Shown here: positions 46,603 through 57,179 of the stretch, piece by piece
Layout of the letters: every line of letters starts with the position of its first letter
How positions within the stretch are numbered: the stretch's first letter is position 1
Assembly (NCBI GenBank): GCA_036346205.1
Contig: JARFJB010000534.1
Location: 4,297,501-4,361,500 of the forward strand
Origin: Vesta saturnalis
Lineage: Eukaryota > Arthropoda > Insecta > Coleoptera > Lampyridae
DNA: 64,000 nucleotides
Reading direction: 5' to 3'
The notes under the pieces: model-generated
What the model was told of the DNA's origin: nothing
Databases searched by the model: none
Seen by the model: the letters and a program-made list of their open reading frames with translations, nothing else
Made by a program: the position numbers and the translations under genes

Positions 46603-47960
46603 CTATTTCTTAACATGTCTTGTAAACCATCCAATTTATATAGATTCGGAAAATTGTTTTCGACGAGTAAAACCAAAATGTCTATTTATTGTGGTTGGCA
46701 TTTTCATTCATTTCCTTCGAAATTGCATTATCCAATTGCATCCATAATTTTTCTTCCTTACTTCCTTTATTTAACTGAAATTATGACGAGCGTACATTTC
46801 ACAAACACAGTAATACATTTTAGGGTTTGCTCTGAACAATTGTGTTTAACTGTGGAGGTATTTTACTTAGTACAATAGCTCCACATAGTTCCAAAATCCT
46901 TTTATACACATTTTACAGTTTTTATTTCATTTGTGAAAATCTATTTTGCTTAATTTTGTTAAAAACGAGAATATTGCACGTATTTTGTGTGGAATATGCA
47001 GGTGTTGCTGAAATATCGACCCAAAAACACGAAAAATGCATGAATAACCAATGCATCCATAAAAATTAGTACACCTTTAGGACTGAAAATTAAGATAGAA
47101 ACACTTCTTTATAAGGAAAAACAGACGTTTCTATTAAATAACAGAAAAAAAAAAAAAAAGATTTTGCATTTTGCATTCCACGTCAAATCGCCCAATAAAA
47201 AAACAATTTGACACCCACTTCAGATTTTGATGACACTTGGCACAGTTGTTCCAATTGCTACCCTACGCGGATAGTTAGGCAAGAAAAAACCCTTAAAAAA
47301 AGCAGGCAAAAAGGCAACAAAAAAAGGCAAGGAAAAATTAAAAATAAAAATTCCAAAAAGGCACACAGTTGTTTAAAATAATTTTACTTACGTAAAAGGA
47401 ATTTCCAAATAACAAAATAAAAATAACAAAACAGTCAATCTACATTAACATTATTATTCCAGGCTGTAATTAAGTACTGCTCCGTATGGTGAGCGCTAGC
47501 CGTGTCCTAATACCGCAACCGCGAACTGTACTTCAGAGACTCTAGCAGGGCGTGGCTAGGGAACGTTGTACAGCTAGCGGTCGGTGGTCTTGGCTTTACC
47601 TCCCGGACTACGAGGAAGGTAACCTCTATAAAAAATCCCCCAATCCCAAGGTCGTTTGGCAGTTTTAGGTGCTGAAGGGATTGCGCGATGGGAAGCCTGA
47701 GCGTGGCCAGGGGGAAGCCTGGTCTCTAGCGTTGAAACGCCTGTGGGGGAAGAGGCGCCCTCCACAGTATAAATGCCCTCTTGCAGTATACCGGCTCTGC
47801 GACAAGTCTGTGTTTAGCTCTTGAACAGAACGCACGCGTTTTGGGAGAGAGTTTGCTCAAACAATTCGATACGCCTATTGGCGATATCACATAAAAAGAA
47901 CGTACGGCGTATGAGTAGCGAGTACTAACCTTTCTATTTCAGTAATCTACAATCTTCGCA
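46603..47960. other. Gene-free stretch with one dispersed repeat
   Basis: A ~170-bp segment (about 46790-46960, with GAACAATTGTGTTTAACTG) recurs in the same orientation at about 58340-58510. An A-rich block lies at 47140-47360. From about 47460 the GC content rises towards the next element; TATA-like CAGTATAAATGCC lies near 47766, and a pyrimidine tract ending TTTCAG lies at 47942. Confidence 0.5.
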
Positions 47961-48016
47961 CCGGAAGTGTGTGGTTAAAACCGCACAGATCCGGTCTCGG
48001 AGAAGAGCCACCCACG

Positions 48017-49435
48017 ATGTCGTCGGACGAAGAAAGCTACGAAGACCTACTGGAGAGGGAACGCGGCCTACAGGAAATCTACCTGGATCAATATGCAAAG
48101 GCACGGGAGGAAGTCCGCCAAAGAGACGCCATCATAGAAGAGCATCTCAAAACACTCCAGCGACAAGAGAAAAACATCCAAGAACTAAAGGCAACCATTG
48201 ACACCCTTAAGTCTCAACACGCAGAAGTCGTAGCGAGACTCGACGCGATTGCAACCACCAATCCGGCGATTAAAACAACGATCAAGACCACCGAAGCTCG
48301 CGTCGAAGACCAACGCGACAGCGAAAAGCCCCCGCGTCCGAAGAAGAAGAAGCACAACGGGAAGAAGAGAGGGAATGATGAAACTCCCGAAGCATCCTCA
48401 AAACCGGCAAGACAGACCGGAAAACACCACGACAAGATGGAAGTCTGCACAGCAGCTTCCCAACAAGAAAAAGACGAAGACGCCCTCTCCGAAGAGGAGG
48501 AATTCAAGACCGTCACGAAGAAAGGCGGTGTCAAGCGGCAACGGGTGGACGCCGAAGCGCTAATCCAGGAAAGCCCCGCCCGCAAAGAAAGAATCCCGCC
48601 TCTAATCCTCCACCGCCAGGAGGATTACACCAGGACCATGAAGAAGTTAGCCACGGTCGGGATTACCCCAAAGGCTACACGAACATCTAACGACGGGATC
48701 AGAGTGATCCTAAGCAGCCCCGACGAATACAGAACGGCAACAACTGCACTAGACACCATCGGAGTGCAGTTCAACGTCTACCTTTTAGAAGAAGCCAAAC
48801 CGCTAAAGGTAGTCATCAAGGGCATCCCGCAAGACGACGAGATGCTGGACACCGTTAAGAACGATCTCAAATCCATGGGGTTTGACGTCCAGAGGGTTAG
48901 CCGGATGTTCGCCGGACGCGAACACCGGAAGACCGCCATGGCACTGGTCCACCTGGAGAGAAGCGAAAGGGCCAAGGAGATCTTTAGTATCACGACCATA
49001 GGATACTTGAGGGTGCGAGTGGAGTCGCCCCACAAGAAGAACGGGACAGGACAGTGTTACAACTGCCAGCGATACGGGCATACTACCAGCGGATGCCACG
49101 CACAGCCCCGATGTGTGAAGTGTGCGGGGACGCATCACACCAGGGATTGTCAGAAGACCCGAGAGACGGGAGAGCCAAAGTGCTGCAACTGCACCGGGTT
49201 GCACACCGCGAATTACGGAGGATGCCCCGCCCATCCAAGAAACATCAGGAAAGGGAACGCCCCCAGAACTGCAGAAGTCAGAAAACCGGCAAGGATGGCC
49301 GAAGCAGGGATAAGTTACGCCCAGATGGCAGCGGGCAACAAGAAACAGGCTCCTGAAGAATCAGAAGACGAGGACTTCGCGCTCATCATGAAGATCGTGA
49401 AGGCACTAAAAGCTACGAAGCAGATCAAAGGATAA
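48017..49435 (+). CDS. Jockey-type non-LTR element ORF1 (gag-like), intact
   Basis: The 472-residue protein starts at the ATG at 48017; the open frame extends a little upstream with a GTG only. An N-terminal coiled coil (about residues 15-80, rich in E, L and Q) is followed by a Lys/Arg-rich linker. A PRE_C2HC-type fold follows (PLKVVIKGIPQDDEML...FDVQRVSRM), then three zinc knuckles: CYNCQRYGHTTSGC, CVKCAGTHHTRDC and CNCTGLHTANYGGC. Such Gag-like proteins bind the element RNA, as in Jockey, TART and HeT-A. There are no stops or shifts and the GC content is far above that of neighbours, pointing to a recent insertion. No reverse transcriptase ORF follows. Confidence 0.88.
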   Translation: MSSDEESYEDLLERERGLQEIYLDQYAKAREEVRQRDAIIEEHLKTLQRQEKNIQELKATIDTLKSQHAEVVARLDAIATTNPAIKTTIKTTEARVEDQRDSEKPPRPKKKKHNGKKRGNDETPEASSKPARQTGKHHDKMEVCTAASQQEKDEDALSEEEEFKTVTKKGGVKRQRVDAEALIQESPARKERIPPLILHRQEDYTRTMKKLATVGITPKATRTSNDGIRVILSSPDEYRTATTALDTIGVQFNVYLLEEAKPLKVVIKGIPQDDEMLDTVKNDLKSMGFDVQRVSRMFAGREHRKTAMALVHLERSERAKEIFSITTIGYLRVRVESPHKKNGTGQCYNCQRYGHTTSGCHAQPRCVKCAGTHHTRDCQKTRETGEPKCCNCTGLHTANYGGCPAHPRNIRKGNAPRTAEVRKPARMAEAGISYAQMAAGNKKQAPEESEDEDFALIMKIVKALKATKQIKG

Positions 49436-49746
49436 ACTCACAGATGAGTAAATGCAACCGCCGCACCATTTAAGCGGCCGACCCAATCAATGACAGGGAA
49501 TAACGACACCGAGGTGACCGGAAGCATAAAAGCCGAAGTTCATCTCAGGGAAAGACAACAGAGGTATAGGTATACTTAATGTATTTATTTCAGGTACAGA
49601 AAATCTACTTATAACATCAGAAAAGCCAATAAGACGGAGGTATAGAGGGCAAAGAGCCCGTAATACCGAGAATAATTAATGATCACCGATCACCGACCGG
49701 CTCTGCTGCAAGTGACATCTTTTCCGAGTGATTTCGTGGGAACTGT
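49436..49746 (+). other. Spacer between the two ORF1 genes
   Basis: GC-moderate non-coding sequence, with an acceptor-like TTTATTTCAG at about 49593. It may join the 3' side of the first element to the 5' UTR of the second; the boundary is not visible. Confidence 0.35.
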
Positions 49747-51042
49747 ATGGGGTCGAAAAACATTAAGAATATAGAGTTGTCCAACTCTAAAATAATGGAC
49801 GAAATAGAGGACCCAACCTCTGATATGGGCGCTGACGGTGGACAGCGTTATCAAAATGCCGGAAGTAGTTTGATTGAGCGGTTGACGTCGGGATATATAC
49901 CACGGTTTCTGCTAGTCAAGAGAAGTGACTCAGAATCATTTGATAAGGTTAACCCTTTCACAATACCAAAGTCACTATATAGTCTTATTGGTGAAGTCAA
50001 TTATATCAGAAAACTTAGTTCAGGTTTGTTGATTGATACAAAATCGAACAAACAAGCAAAAATACTGTTAGAGTTAAAACAATTTTGTAATTTTCCGATT
50101 AATGTTATGCCACATCCCTCTCTAAATATTGTAAAGGGCGTTGTTACCTGTAGAGACCTTTTAAATTGTTCTGTTGAAGAAATTTATGAAAATTTGAAAG
50201 GACAAGATGTTATCGAGGTACGACGCATTACTACCAAAAAGGATAATAAAATTGTTGATACCGCTAGCCTACTGTTAACTTTCTGCAAGCATACTCTACC
50301 TGGTAAAGTAAAAATTGCCTTTTACAGCTTGCCCGTAAGAATCTACGTTCCACCACCTTTGCGTTGTTATAAATGTCAAAAATTCGGTCATTCTTCCATG
50401 AGATGCAATAATGAGCAAACGTGCGTATGTGGTAAGGCTTTACATCAAGGTGTACCCTGTGACAAACCAATTGCTTGTCCCAATTGTAATGGAGACCACT
50501 CGGCCAAATCGAAAGAATGTCCAAAATATAAGTTTGAACTCGCTATTCAAGAAATCAAAGTGAAGAATAAATCTACCTACTTCGAAGCACGTCGAGAAGT
50601 TCTAAGAAATACCCCTTTGGAAACTTCATATGCAGCTGTTACCAGCACCCCTGCAAAACCTGATCTAATAAAATCTACCTTAAACGAACTAGTAACATGC
50701 TTAGTTCCTTTACTGGTCACGGAACTAAAAGACAAGTTATCACAGAACGATTCAGATAAATCCATATATCACCCACAAGGTCAAATTGAAATCGAAAGCA
50801 CGCAGGAGACTATAGAAAGTACAGGACAAAGTATGGATATAGAAACGATTGACAAAAGAAAACGACCGAGCTCGGCCGCTTCATCTACGAATATAGATAG
50901 TGATGAGTTAGAAGAAGCGACAAAAACTCTTTTACAAAGGAAAATTTGCCCTGATATTGCTGACAATTTGCTTGTATGTCGAGAAAGATCTCTCGACATC
51001 ACAGGATGTAATGGGGCATATTTAAATGTGGCGACTTCTTGA
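49747..51042 (+). CDS. I/RTEX-type non-LTR element ORF1, intact
   Basis: A 431-residue open frame from ATG at 49747. The central part (YIPRFLLVKRSDSESFDKV...) is typical of ORF1 proteins of I-clade-like elements. It is followed by three Cys-rich knuckles, CYKCQKFGHSSMRC, CVCGKALHQGVPC and CPNCNGDHSAKSKEC. A Ser/Thr/Glu-rich C-terminus follows. The last ~20 residues may already lie in flanking sequence, since an inverted PLE begins nearby. No ORF2 is present. Base composition differs clearly from the GC-rich ORF1 just upstream, so these are two different elements. Clade naming is tentative. Confidence 0.8.
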   Translation: MGSKNIKNIELSNSKIMDEIEDPTSDMGADGGQRYQNAGSSLIERLTSGYIPRFLLVKRSDSESFDKVNPFTIPKSLYSLIGEVNYIRKLSSGLLIDTKSNKQAKILLELKQFCNFPINVMPHPSLNIVKGVVTCRDLLNCSVEEIYENLKGQDVIEVRRITTKKDNKIVDTASLLLTFCKHTLPGKVKIAFYSLPVRIYVPPPLRCYKCQKFGHSSMRCNNEQTCVCGKALHQGVPCDKPIACPNCNGDHSAKSKECPKYKFELAIQEIKVKNKSTYFEARREVLRNTPLETSYAAVTSTPAKPDLIKSTLNELVTCLVPLLVTELKDKLSQNDSDKSIYHPQGQIEIESTQETIESTGQSMDIETIDKRKRPSSAASSTNIDSDELEEATKTLLQRKICPDIADNLLVCRERSLDITGCNGAYLNVATS

Positions 51043-51177
51043 GGGCTAGCATTCAAGCCAATGGCCTCTTCCCCTTTATGTACATTTACAGTCTCCTTTA
51101 TTATATGAATATCTGGATTTTTTTTATTAGTGGAGTTGATCGGCCTATTTCCACAGTTTATGCTTTTAAAGCGCAAC

Positions 51178-51209
51178 CTTTCGGAAGCGGACTCTGCTTC
51201 CGTCATCAG
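51178..51209 (-). ncRNA. Hammerhead ribozyme core in PLE-2 3' UTR
   Basis: On minus: CTGATGA (51209-51203), stem II CGGAAGC/GCTTCCG with loop AGAGTCC, then GAAA (51182-51179). All conserved core positions of the motif on this side are present; stems I and III were not modelled. Confidence 0.65.
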
Positions 51210-51280
51210 GCTTAGTCCTGAGGACTGTTTTCGCACTTGAGTCGGATTCATATGTTATATATAATTTTTTCCCAAACACT

Positions 51281-51353
51281 TGACTTCTCTCAGATTCGAA
51301 CTTGGTACCTTTCACTTACTAGTCTGACATCTTTACCGCTGAGCCACTGAGTA
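51281..51353 (-). repeat. tRNA-derived sequence overlapping the PLE-2 ORF end
   Basis: On minus: TGGCTCAGCGGTAAAGA (A-box-like) and AAGTTCGAATCTG (B-box-like) at tRNA spacing. The acceptor stem is not clean, so this is a relic or a SINE head. The PLE stop codon lies inside it. Confidence 0.5.
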
Positions 51354-51995
51354 ATCCAATATATATTTTAGCATTATTGGAATCCATATGGGTTTCATTT
51401 CTACACTAGCTTGGCTTACTGGGTTTTCTGCTAGTGCGATGTATGTGGCTTCTTTGAGTTTCCGACAAGTTGTGTTCTCGTCCTTTGCCACTATCTGTAT
51501 GTTATCCCATTGGATGCGGTGGTCTTCGTTCCAGACATGTTCGGTGATTCTTGATCTTTCTGTTTCGGCCTTACGGACGTTGTTCTTGTGTTCCTGCGTT
51601 CTCACTTTGAGTGGTCTACTGCTCTCTCCTATGTATGCTCTGCCGCATTCGCATGGTAGGTTGCATACACAATTCTTGGAATTCTGATCTTCATGGTATA
51701 GTTTGGTTTTGGTTAGTATTCCCCAGACGTTCTGGTCGATTTGAAGGCAGTCCGTATCTTATATTTGCTGCCTATCCTTCGTATTTTGTCTGAGGTACCT
51801 TGTATATATGGTATTATCGCTGTATATTTAGGTTCTTCTTTTCGATTACCCTTCCCCGTTTAGGTTAGGTGTTAGATCGGGGTAGCCATTTTCTTTGAGT
51901 GTTCTAGCGATATTTTCTTTTTCTCTGTTCAGGTCCTCTTGTTTTGAGCATATTGTTTTTGCTCTATCGTACCAGCATTTTGCCACGCCTAACTT

Positions 51996-52937
51996 CACGT
52001 TTTTGTTGTGATGTCAAGGAAACGTTTCCAGTCAGTATGGAAAACGCTACACTTCAACGGCGATTCCGTCACAACCGATGACAATTTGCAGAAAATTGCT
52101 CTACTGATTAACAAATTGGAAGATAAATTCAAGGCCGCCCTCATACCAGATGAAAACGTTTGCATAGACGATACTCTGGTACCTTTTCAAGGACGATTAA
52201 AATTCGAGCAAACAAGAAGCATAAGTTTGGAATCAAACTGTTCAAACTTTGTCTGCAAGGCGGTTATACATATGACTTTAATACACTGCGGAAAAAACAC
52301 GCCGAAGGCAGCAGCGTACCAACAAATGCAGTTATGAATCTCATAGACCCTCTGGTTGACAAAGGACGAACACTTGACATAGACACTCTGGCACATGAAC
52401 TCCTGCTCCGAAAAACCCATATGATAGGTACACTGCGCGCAAATCACAAGTATAATCCAAAAAATGTAATTTCGAAAAAATTGAAAGTCGGTGAAAATAA
52501 TGTGGCTGAAGAAAGTAACTCGGGTATTATTGTTCAAAAGTGGCGGGACAAACAAGAAGTACTGATGCTGAACACTAAATTTGACGACGAAATGGTGACA
52601 ATCCATGCGGTGATGTGAAGCCAAAAATGTACTCGAATATAATAAACATAAGAGCTTCATTGACATATCTAATCAAATGAAGGGCTATAATTCAGCATTA
52701 CGTAAAGGAATTAAATGGTATAGAAAATTGTCTACAGAGCTCTTGAACGGTACAGCACTTATTAATGCCTATGTCGCACATCAGAAAGTCGCCAATGAAC
52801 GGATGACAATTACCAAGTTCAAGGAAGACATCATTCGGGCTCTTTTGGGAGATTCTCTTGTCGCACCAGTCCCGTTGAAAATGAGCATAAGCTTTGTGAC
52901 GTTGGGCGTACAGGGAGAAGGCGCTGTGTAACAAACC
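51996..52937 (+). pseudogene. Second piggyBac transposase, 5'-truncated and frameshifted
   Basis: The frame from 52011 begins MSRKRFQSVWKTLHFNGDS and contains CIDDTLVPFQGRLKF with a catalytic aspartate. After a shift near 52200 come KHKFGIKLFKLCLQGGYTYD, KGRTLDIDTLAHELLLRKTH and NSGIIVQKWRDKQEV. The block usually between LDIDTL and HELL is shortened. A last frame (52677-52931) has KGIKWYRKLSTELLNGTALINAYVAHQKV. It differs from the piggyBac at 26 kb, so it is a separate lineage. No TTAA-flanked terminus was found. Confidence 0.85.
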
Positions 52938-54893
52938 TTTTTCTGTATGTTTAAAATTTACGTTCATATTGGCAAGTTAAGTGCATTTCGTGTAGCGTTA
53001 GTTGCATACCTTATTGGCGTAAAAAGTCTTTTAATAAATTATTTCTATACTTCTGCACATACCTTTCTGCGCTTTGAGTTGTTTTCGGTCACTGCGCAGG
53101 GTTACTTTGAGCGTCCTTCATTCATTGCTTGAACTACGTGTTTAAGTAGACGCCATTTTCGCTTTGTTTAATTTTTTATTTAGAGTGGTGAGTTTTTAAA
53201 TTTATCATACTGAAATTTGAGACAGTTACATTTCAGGCAACTAAACTTTAGTTATAATCTTACCACTTATTTTACTTTGGGTTTAATTTTATTTTAACGT
53301 TAACTTTGCAAGATGATGCAATAGCTTTGCTAATGCGAAATGAGATTTCAATTACCAAATTTTACTAACCATACAAAATTAATTCGGTTTATAAAGAAAT
53401 TTCTATATATTTGGAATTACTAGCATATCAATCTGATATTTACTTCAACTTCCATTAAACAACATTTGCGTATCTGCTGAAGTTCCAGTGACACCCACAA
53501 TGTAAAAGGTATTTCATATTGTTAATTAATTCACATTATAGTTTAAGGCAATTAATTAAGAATCACTAACATTAGTTTTTAAGAGATCAACCATTATAAT
53601 CAAATTAAGTATCGTAATAAAACTCATTGTTGTCATTATTTTTTTCTCTTTTCTATTTTTAAGATTGATTTGGTCCTTAAAAACAAATTGGCGTCCGAGA
53701 TTACATTATTTAGTTTCAGGTTTGAAGCATCACCTTTTTTTTGTTAAAGAGAAAATATATAAGCAATTATATTTTTGTTAATAAGCAAAACAAATGTTAT
53801 TGAACTTGGACCTATTAATATACCAACGAGCAGAGTGGCATAAAATCTTCTAGTTATCCATTATTTTCCATAGCTAATTATAGCTCTGGGCTAGAAGTAT
53901 TTAATCATAAGTGGGTGAATTATTTATAGGACAACCGCTAAAGATTACAGCCGTGTTACGTGTTACGCAAAAGTAGCAGAAGAGGAAGGTAGGCAAGTTG
54001 CTCAGAGGAAAGCAACAAACACGACATTGAGATGCGGTGCCTGTGAAAAGCCATTGCCTTGACTGCTTTTTTATCACGCATTCGGTGGAAAAAGCAGAAG
54101 TTGCGTTCTCGATAAATAAGTTTGTTATATTTAATTTCTATGTTTATATGAGAATACAGTTTCTTTCAATTTATGAAGAAAATAGACAAAAATATCCAGG
54201 TGCAATGCATAAAATTTAGATGAATAGTATGGGTCATGTGACTCTAGGTTGACCTCTCAGAGGCATAGGCCTAGTATGGCTTCTATACCATCTGGCCAGG
54301 CTCGAAACGTTCCCGCGTGTTTTGAAAGGGTCCGTGAAACCGCCGTGGAGCTACACAGAATTTTATAATGCAATAGCATGCTAGACCACCTAGGACTTAA
54401 CTTATAATTGTTTACAAAATCTTATCAAGACAAATTGTACATTATTAACTATCATGAGTGTAGTATTTACTATTAACAGCTTTGAAACAGTTTATTTATT
54501 TGTTAATTATTATCATTACGCTCTTGAATCAATTCATTATTGATAGACTAAGTGGCTGAACTCAGAACTAACCCAGATTATTAATTAAGACAGTAATTAC
54601 TAATATTTACTAACTCACCAAGCCTGTTTCACCAGGCTCCTTTCATGTTGTGACATGTTACTATCTCTACAGGTAAACACTGCACTAACTGCATTAGTCT
54701 CAAGCTGGAGTTCAGTGAGTGAGGACATATAGTGCAAACTTGTTGTGAATAGTGGATAAAAACAGTTATAGTGAATAACTAACTGTTTTAACAGTTAAAC
54801 TTATTTATATTTTATTCTGAAATTATTTTTCTTTTAGAAATAGTAATTTTTAAACTTCAAAATTAATAATTAGTGAGAGTATTTGAATGTAAG
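52938..54893. other. Gene-free AT-rich stretch
   Basis: No coding or repeat signal stands out, apart from a GC-richer spot at about 54235-54350. Confidence 0.55.
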
Positions 54894-55770
54894 ATGATAT
54901 CTCTTTTGAAAGAAAAAGTTTTGTACCAAAAAATCCAAATTTTGAGTTTGGCTTCAGAATATTGGAGCAAAGAAAAACTTGTGAATGAATTTAAAGTGAG
55001 TGAATACATGGTGCGACAAGAAAGAAAACTAAAACGAGAAAAGGACACCTTAGCTATTCCTGATCCCAAAAAAAAAGGTAAAACACTTTCTGAAAATACA
55101 GTTAAACTTGTAACAAAACTTTGATCAAAATGATAAAAATTCAAACATTTTACCAGGAGCGAAAGATAAAGGATCAAAAAAAAATGTTTACATGCAAAAA
55201 AGACAAATCGGAATATCCTGACTTGACAGTAGGATTTTCAAAATTTTGTAGTTTAAGACCTAAGTGGTGCATCCTCGCTGGTTCTGCAGGTACCCACACT
55301 GTATGTGTATGCAGCATTCACCACAATATGAAACTGTTAATTGATGCAGTCAAAATTGAAGAGAGCTACTAAGATGCTTGTGTGTAACATGCAAGATAGT
55401 GATTGCAAGCTGCGCCATTGTGATAATTGTCCATCCAATGATGTATTGATTGGGCATTTGACTGAAAAATTTAGTTAATATTATGACTTGGCAGAGATGG
55501 TAAAACAATCAATCAGCGTGGAGGACTTCATTTCTTTACTTAGCAAATCACTGGAAAAGTTGATACCCCATTCCTTCATTACAAAATCACAATCAATAAC
55601 TTTTAAGAAATTGTAAGATGATCCGTCGCTCAATACAGCAATCGTAGTGATGGATTTCAGTGAAAACTATTCATACACTATTCAAAATGAAATTCAAAGC
55701 TATCATTGGAATAGAGGCGGTTGTACAATTCATCCAGTGGGCATTTATCTAAGAAAAGAACAGTAACTGC
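54894..55770 (+). pseudogene. Decayed ORF of an unnamed repeat-associated family
   Basis: From ATG at 54894: LYQKIQILSLASEYWSKEKL, VSEYMVRQERKLKREK and LAIPDPKKKGK. After a gap and shift: LTVGFSKFCSLRPKWCILAG, GTHTVCVCSIHHNMKLLIDA, DSDCKLRHCDNCPSND and VVMDFSENYSYTIQNEIQ. The blocks hold paired cysteines and a possible catalytic aspartate (MDF). I recall multicopy uncharacterised arthropod and Hydra proteins with these blocks, probably a DNA transposon family, but no name. Stops at about 55480 and 55616 and shifts make it dead; it ends near 55766. Confidence 0.6.
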
Positions 55771-57179
55771 TGTCGAAACGCCTTAAGGCCTTTTGTTGGT
55801 TTCAAATAGTTCTAAAAGGGCAAAAAACTAAATTTGTAGTAAATACCTTATTTTAACTTGAGTATTTGATAAAATAAAAAAATTGTAGAATTTAGCCCCT
55901 AGGGTCCCTATTAAAGCCCTAGGGACGTTCTGTATAGTAAAGACCCAAATTTGAAGATTGTACCTTATTTTTACCTTGAGCATTTGATCAAATAAAACAG
56001 TTACATTCTAGTTTTTTATAAGGCTGTAGGGGTACTAAAATTTTCTAGAATGGTCTAGTATAGAGGAAATCTCAATTAAAACAGTGCATCTTATTTTTAT
56101 GCTTGATTGTCAATCCAGTGACGAATTTATCATATTAGGCCCTTAAGCGGCCCAAAGTCAACTTTGTAGCACTCCTTAGGGTCCTAGAGCATTATTAGAG
56201 AATAAAATGTTAAATTCCTTACTGAATCAAATATTCAAGAGGAAAAAAGGTACATCTTCAAATTTCGATTTTTACTATGCAAGATCCTTTTACAACTTTT
56301 AGACGCCCTAAGAAAGAGCCTGAGAGCCTTAAAAAAGTAAAGGCATGTTTTAACGTAGAATTTACCGCTGTATCCAAATTTGAAATAATGAAGTATAGTT
56401 CCCATTTAAAATTTCAAAGTTCAAACTTTTAGGGCCATAAGGCCCAAAATCCGATATTACCATTCGATTCCTTTATTAAATTTTCATTTTTTTGCCTGAA
56501 AAAAGCTTCCAAACTTTTTAGAGATCCTGTATATTAATTAATCACATAAAAAAAACCGCTGCAAATTGGATCAATACTTCCACATTTTTGTAAATGACTC
56601 GAAGACGATTAACTTTACTAAAAAATTACAAGAATGCTTTTCGATCAGAAATTTTATTTTCTATCTAATTCCAAAAAAATCGTGTGACGGAGTATTTGCA
56701 TTTTTTGAATATGTAAAGTAGTTCCGGAGATATTTAGGAAAAACTGGTTTTTTAAAGTGACGGTTTTTTGCTATCTCGTAAACCGTTTGTTATACAGAAA
56801 AATTATTGGGACAAAAAATACTCACAATTATATAACTAATCACATATTAAAAGTAAAAAAATAAAAAAAAAATTGCAAAACGGGTTACTTCCCAATTTTA
56901 CGCCTTTCCCGATATCCCACAGACCCCAAAAACAATCAGTCGCTTTGGGTAGTTGACATCTATATACGTGCCATATATGTGGATAGGTTAAGTGCTTCGA
57001 AAGTTATGGAGTACACACACACAAACAATTTTTTTGCTCAAATTTTGTTTTTGGACGTTGTCGAACATTTTAAAGCGATTGAGTTCTGCCACAGTGGTAG
57101 AAATAGTTCAGCTAAATTAACCTAAAAATCATCATGCAAAGTTTGGCTTGCCAAATTGACAAAAGCCGATCCCAAAATT
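55771..57179. other. Non-coding stretch with a weak ~120-bp tandem repeat
   Basis: Three diverged units begin with ACCTTATTTT(A/T)A near 55846, 55965 and 56087, each followed by a TTGAT(A/C)AAATAAAA-like string. The rest is unrecognised. Confidence 0.4.

Larger units (their letters stand above)
51050..51995 (-). pseudogene. PLE-2 fragment: RT C-terminus, GIY-YIG endonuclease, 3' UTR
   Basis: Read on minus from about 51995, decayed RT thumb sequence leads into KNCVCNLPCECGRAYIGE (GIY-YIG) and then KVRTQEHKNNVRKAE and RITEHVWNEDHRIQWD. The frame stops at 51333. The 3' UTR carries a hammerhead-like core. Frameshifts occur before 51606. The copy is 5'-truncated where piggyBac sequence begins on plus. 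It differs in sequence from PLE-1, so it is a second family. Confidence 0.85.

Noticed and set aside
46600..46878. 92-residue plus ORF after the solo LTR
   Set aside because: It was considered as a gag start, but has no gag or membrane signature and partly overlaps a dispersed repeat.
50781..51251. 156-residue minus-strand ORF
   Set aside because: It runs antisense through the intact ORF1 and the PLE 3' UTR with its ribozyme-like core; no domain.
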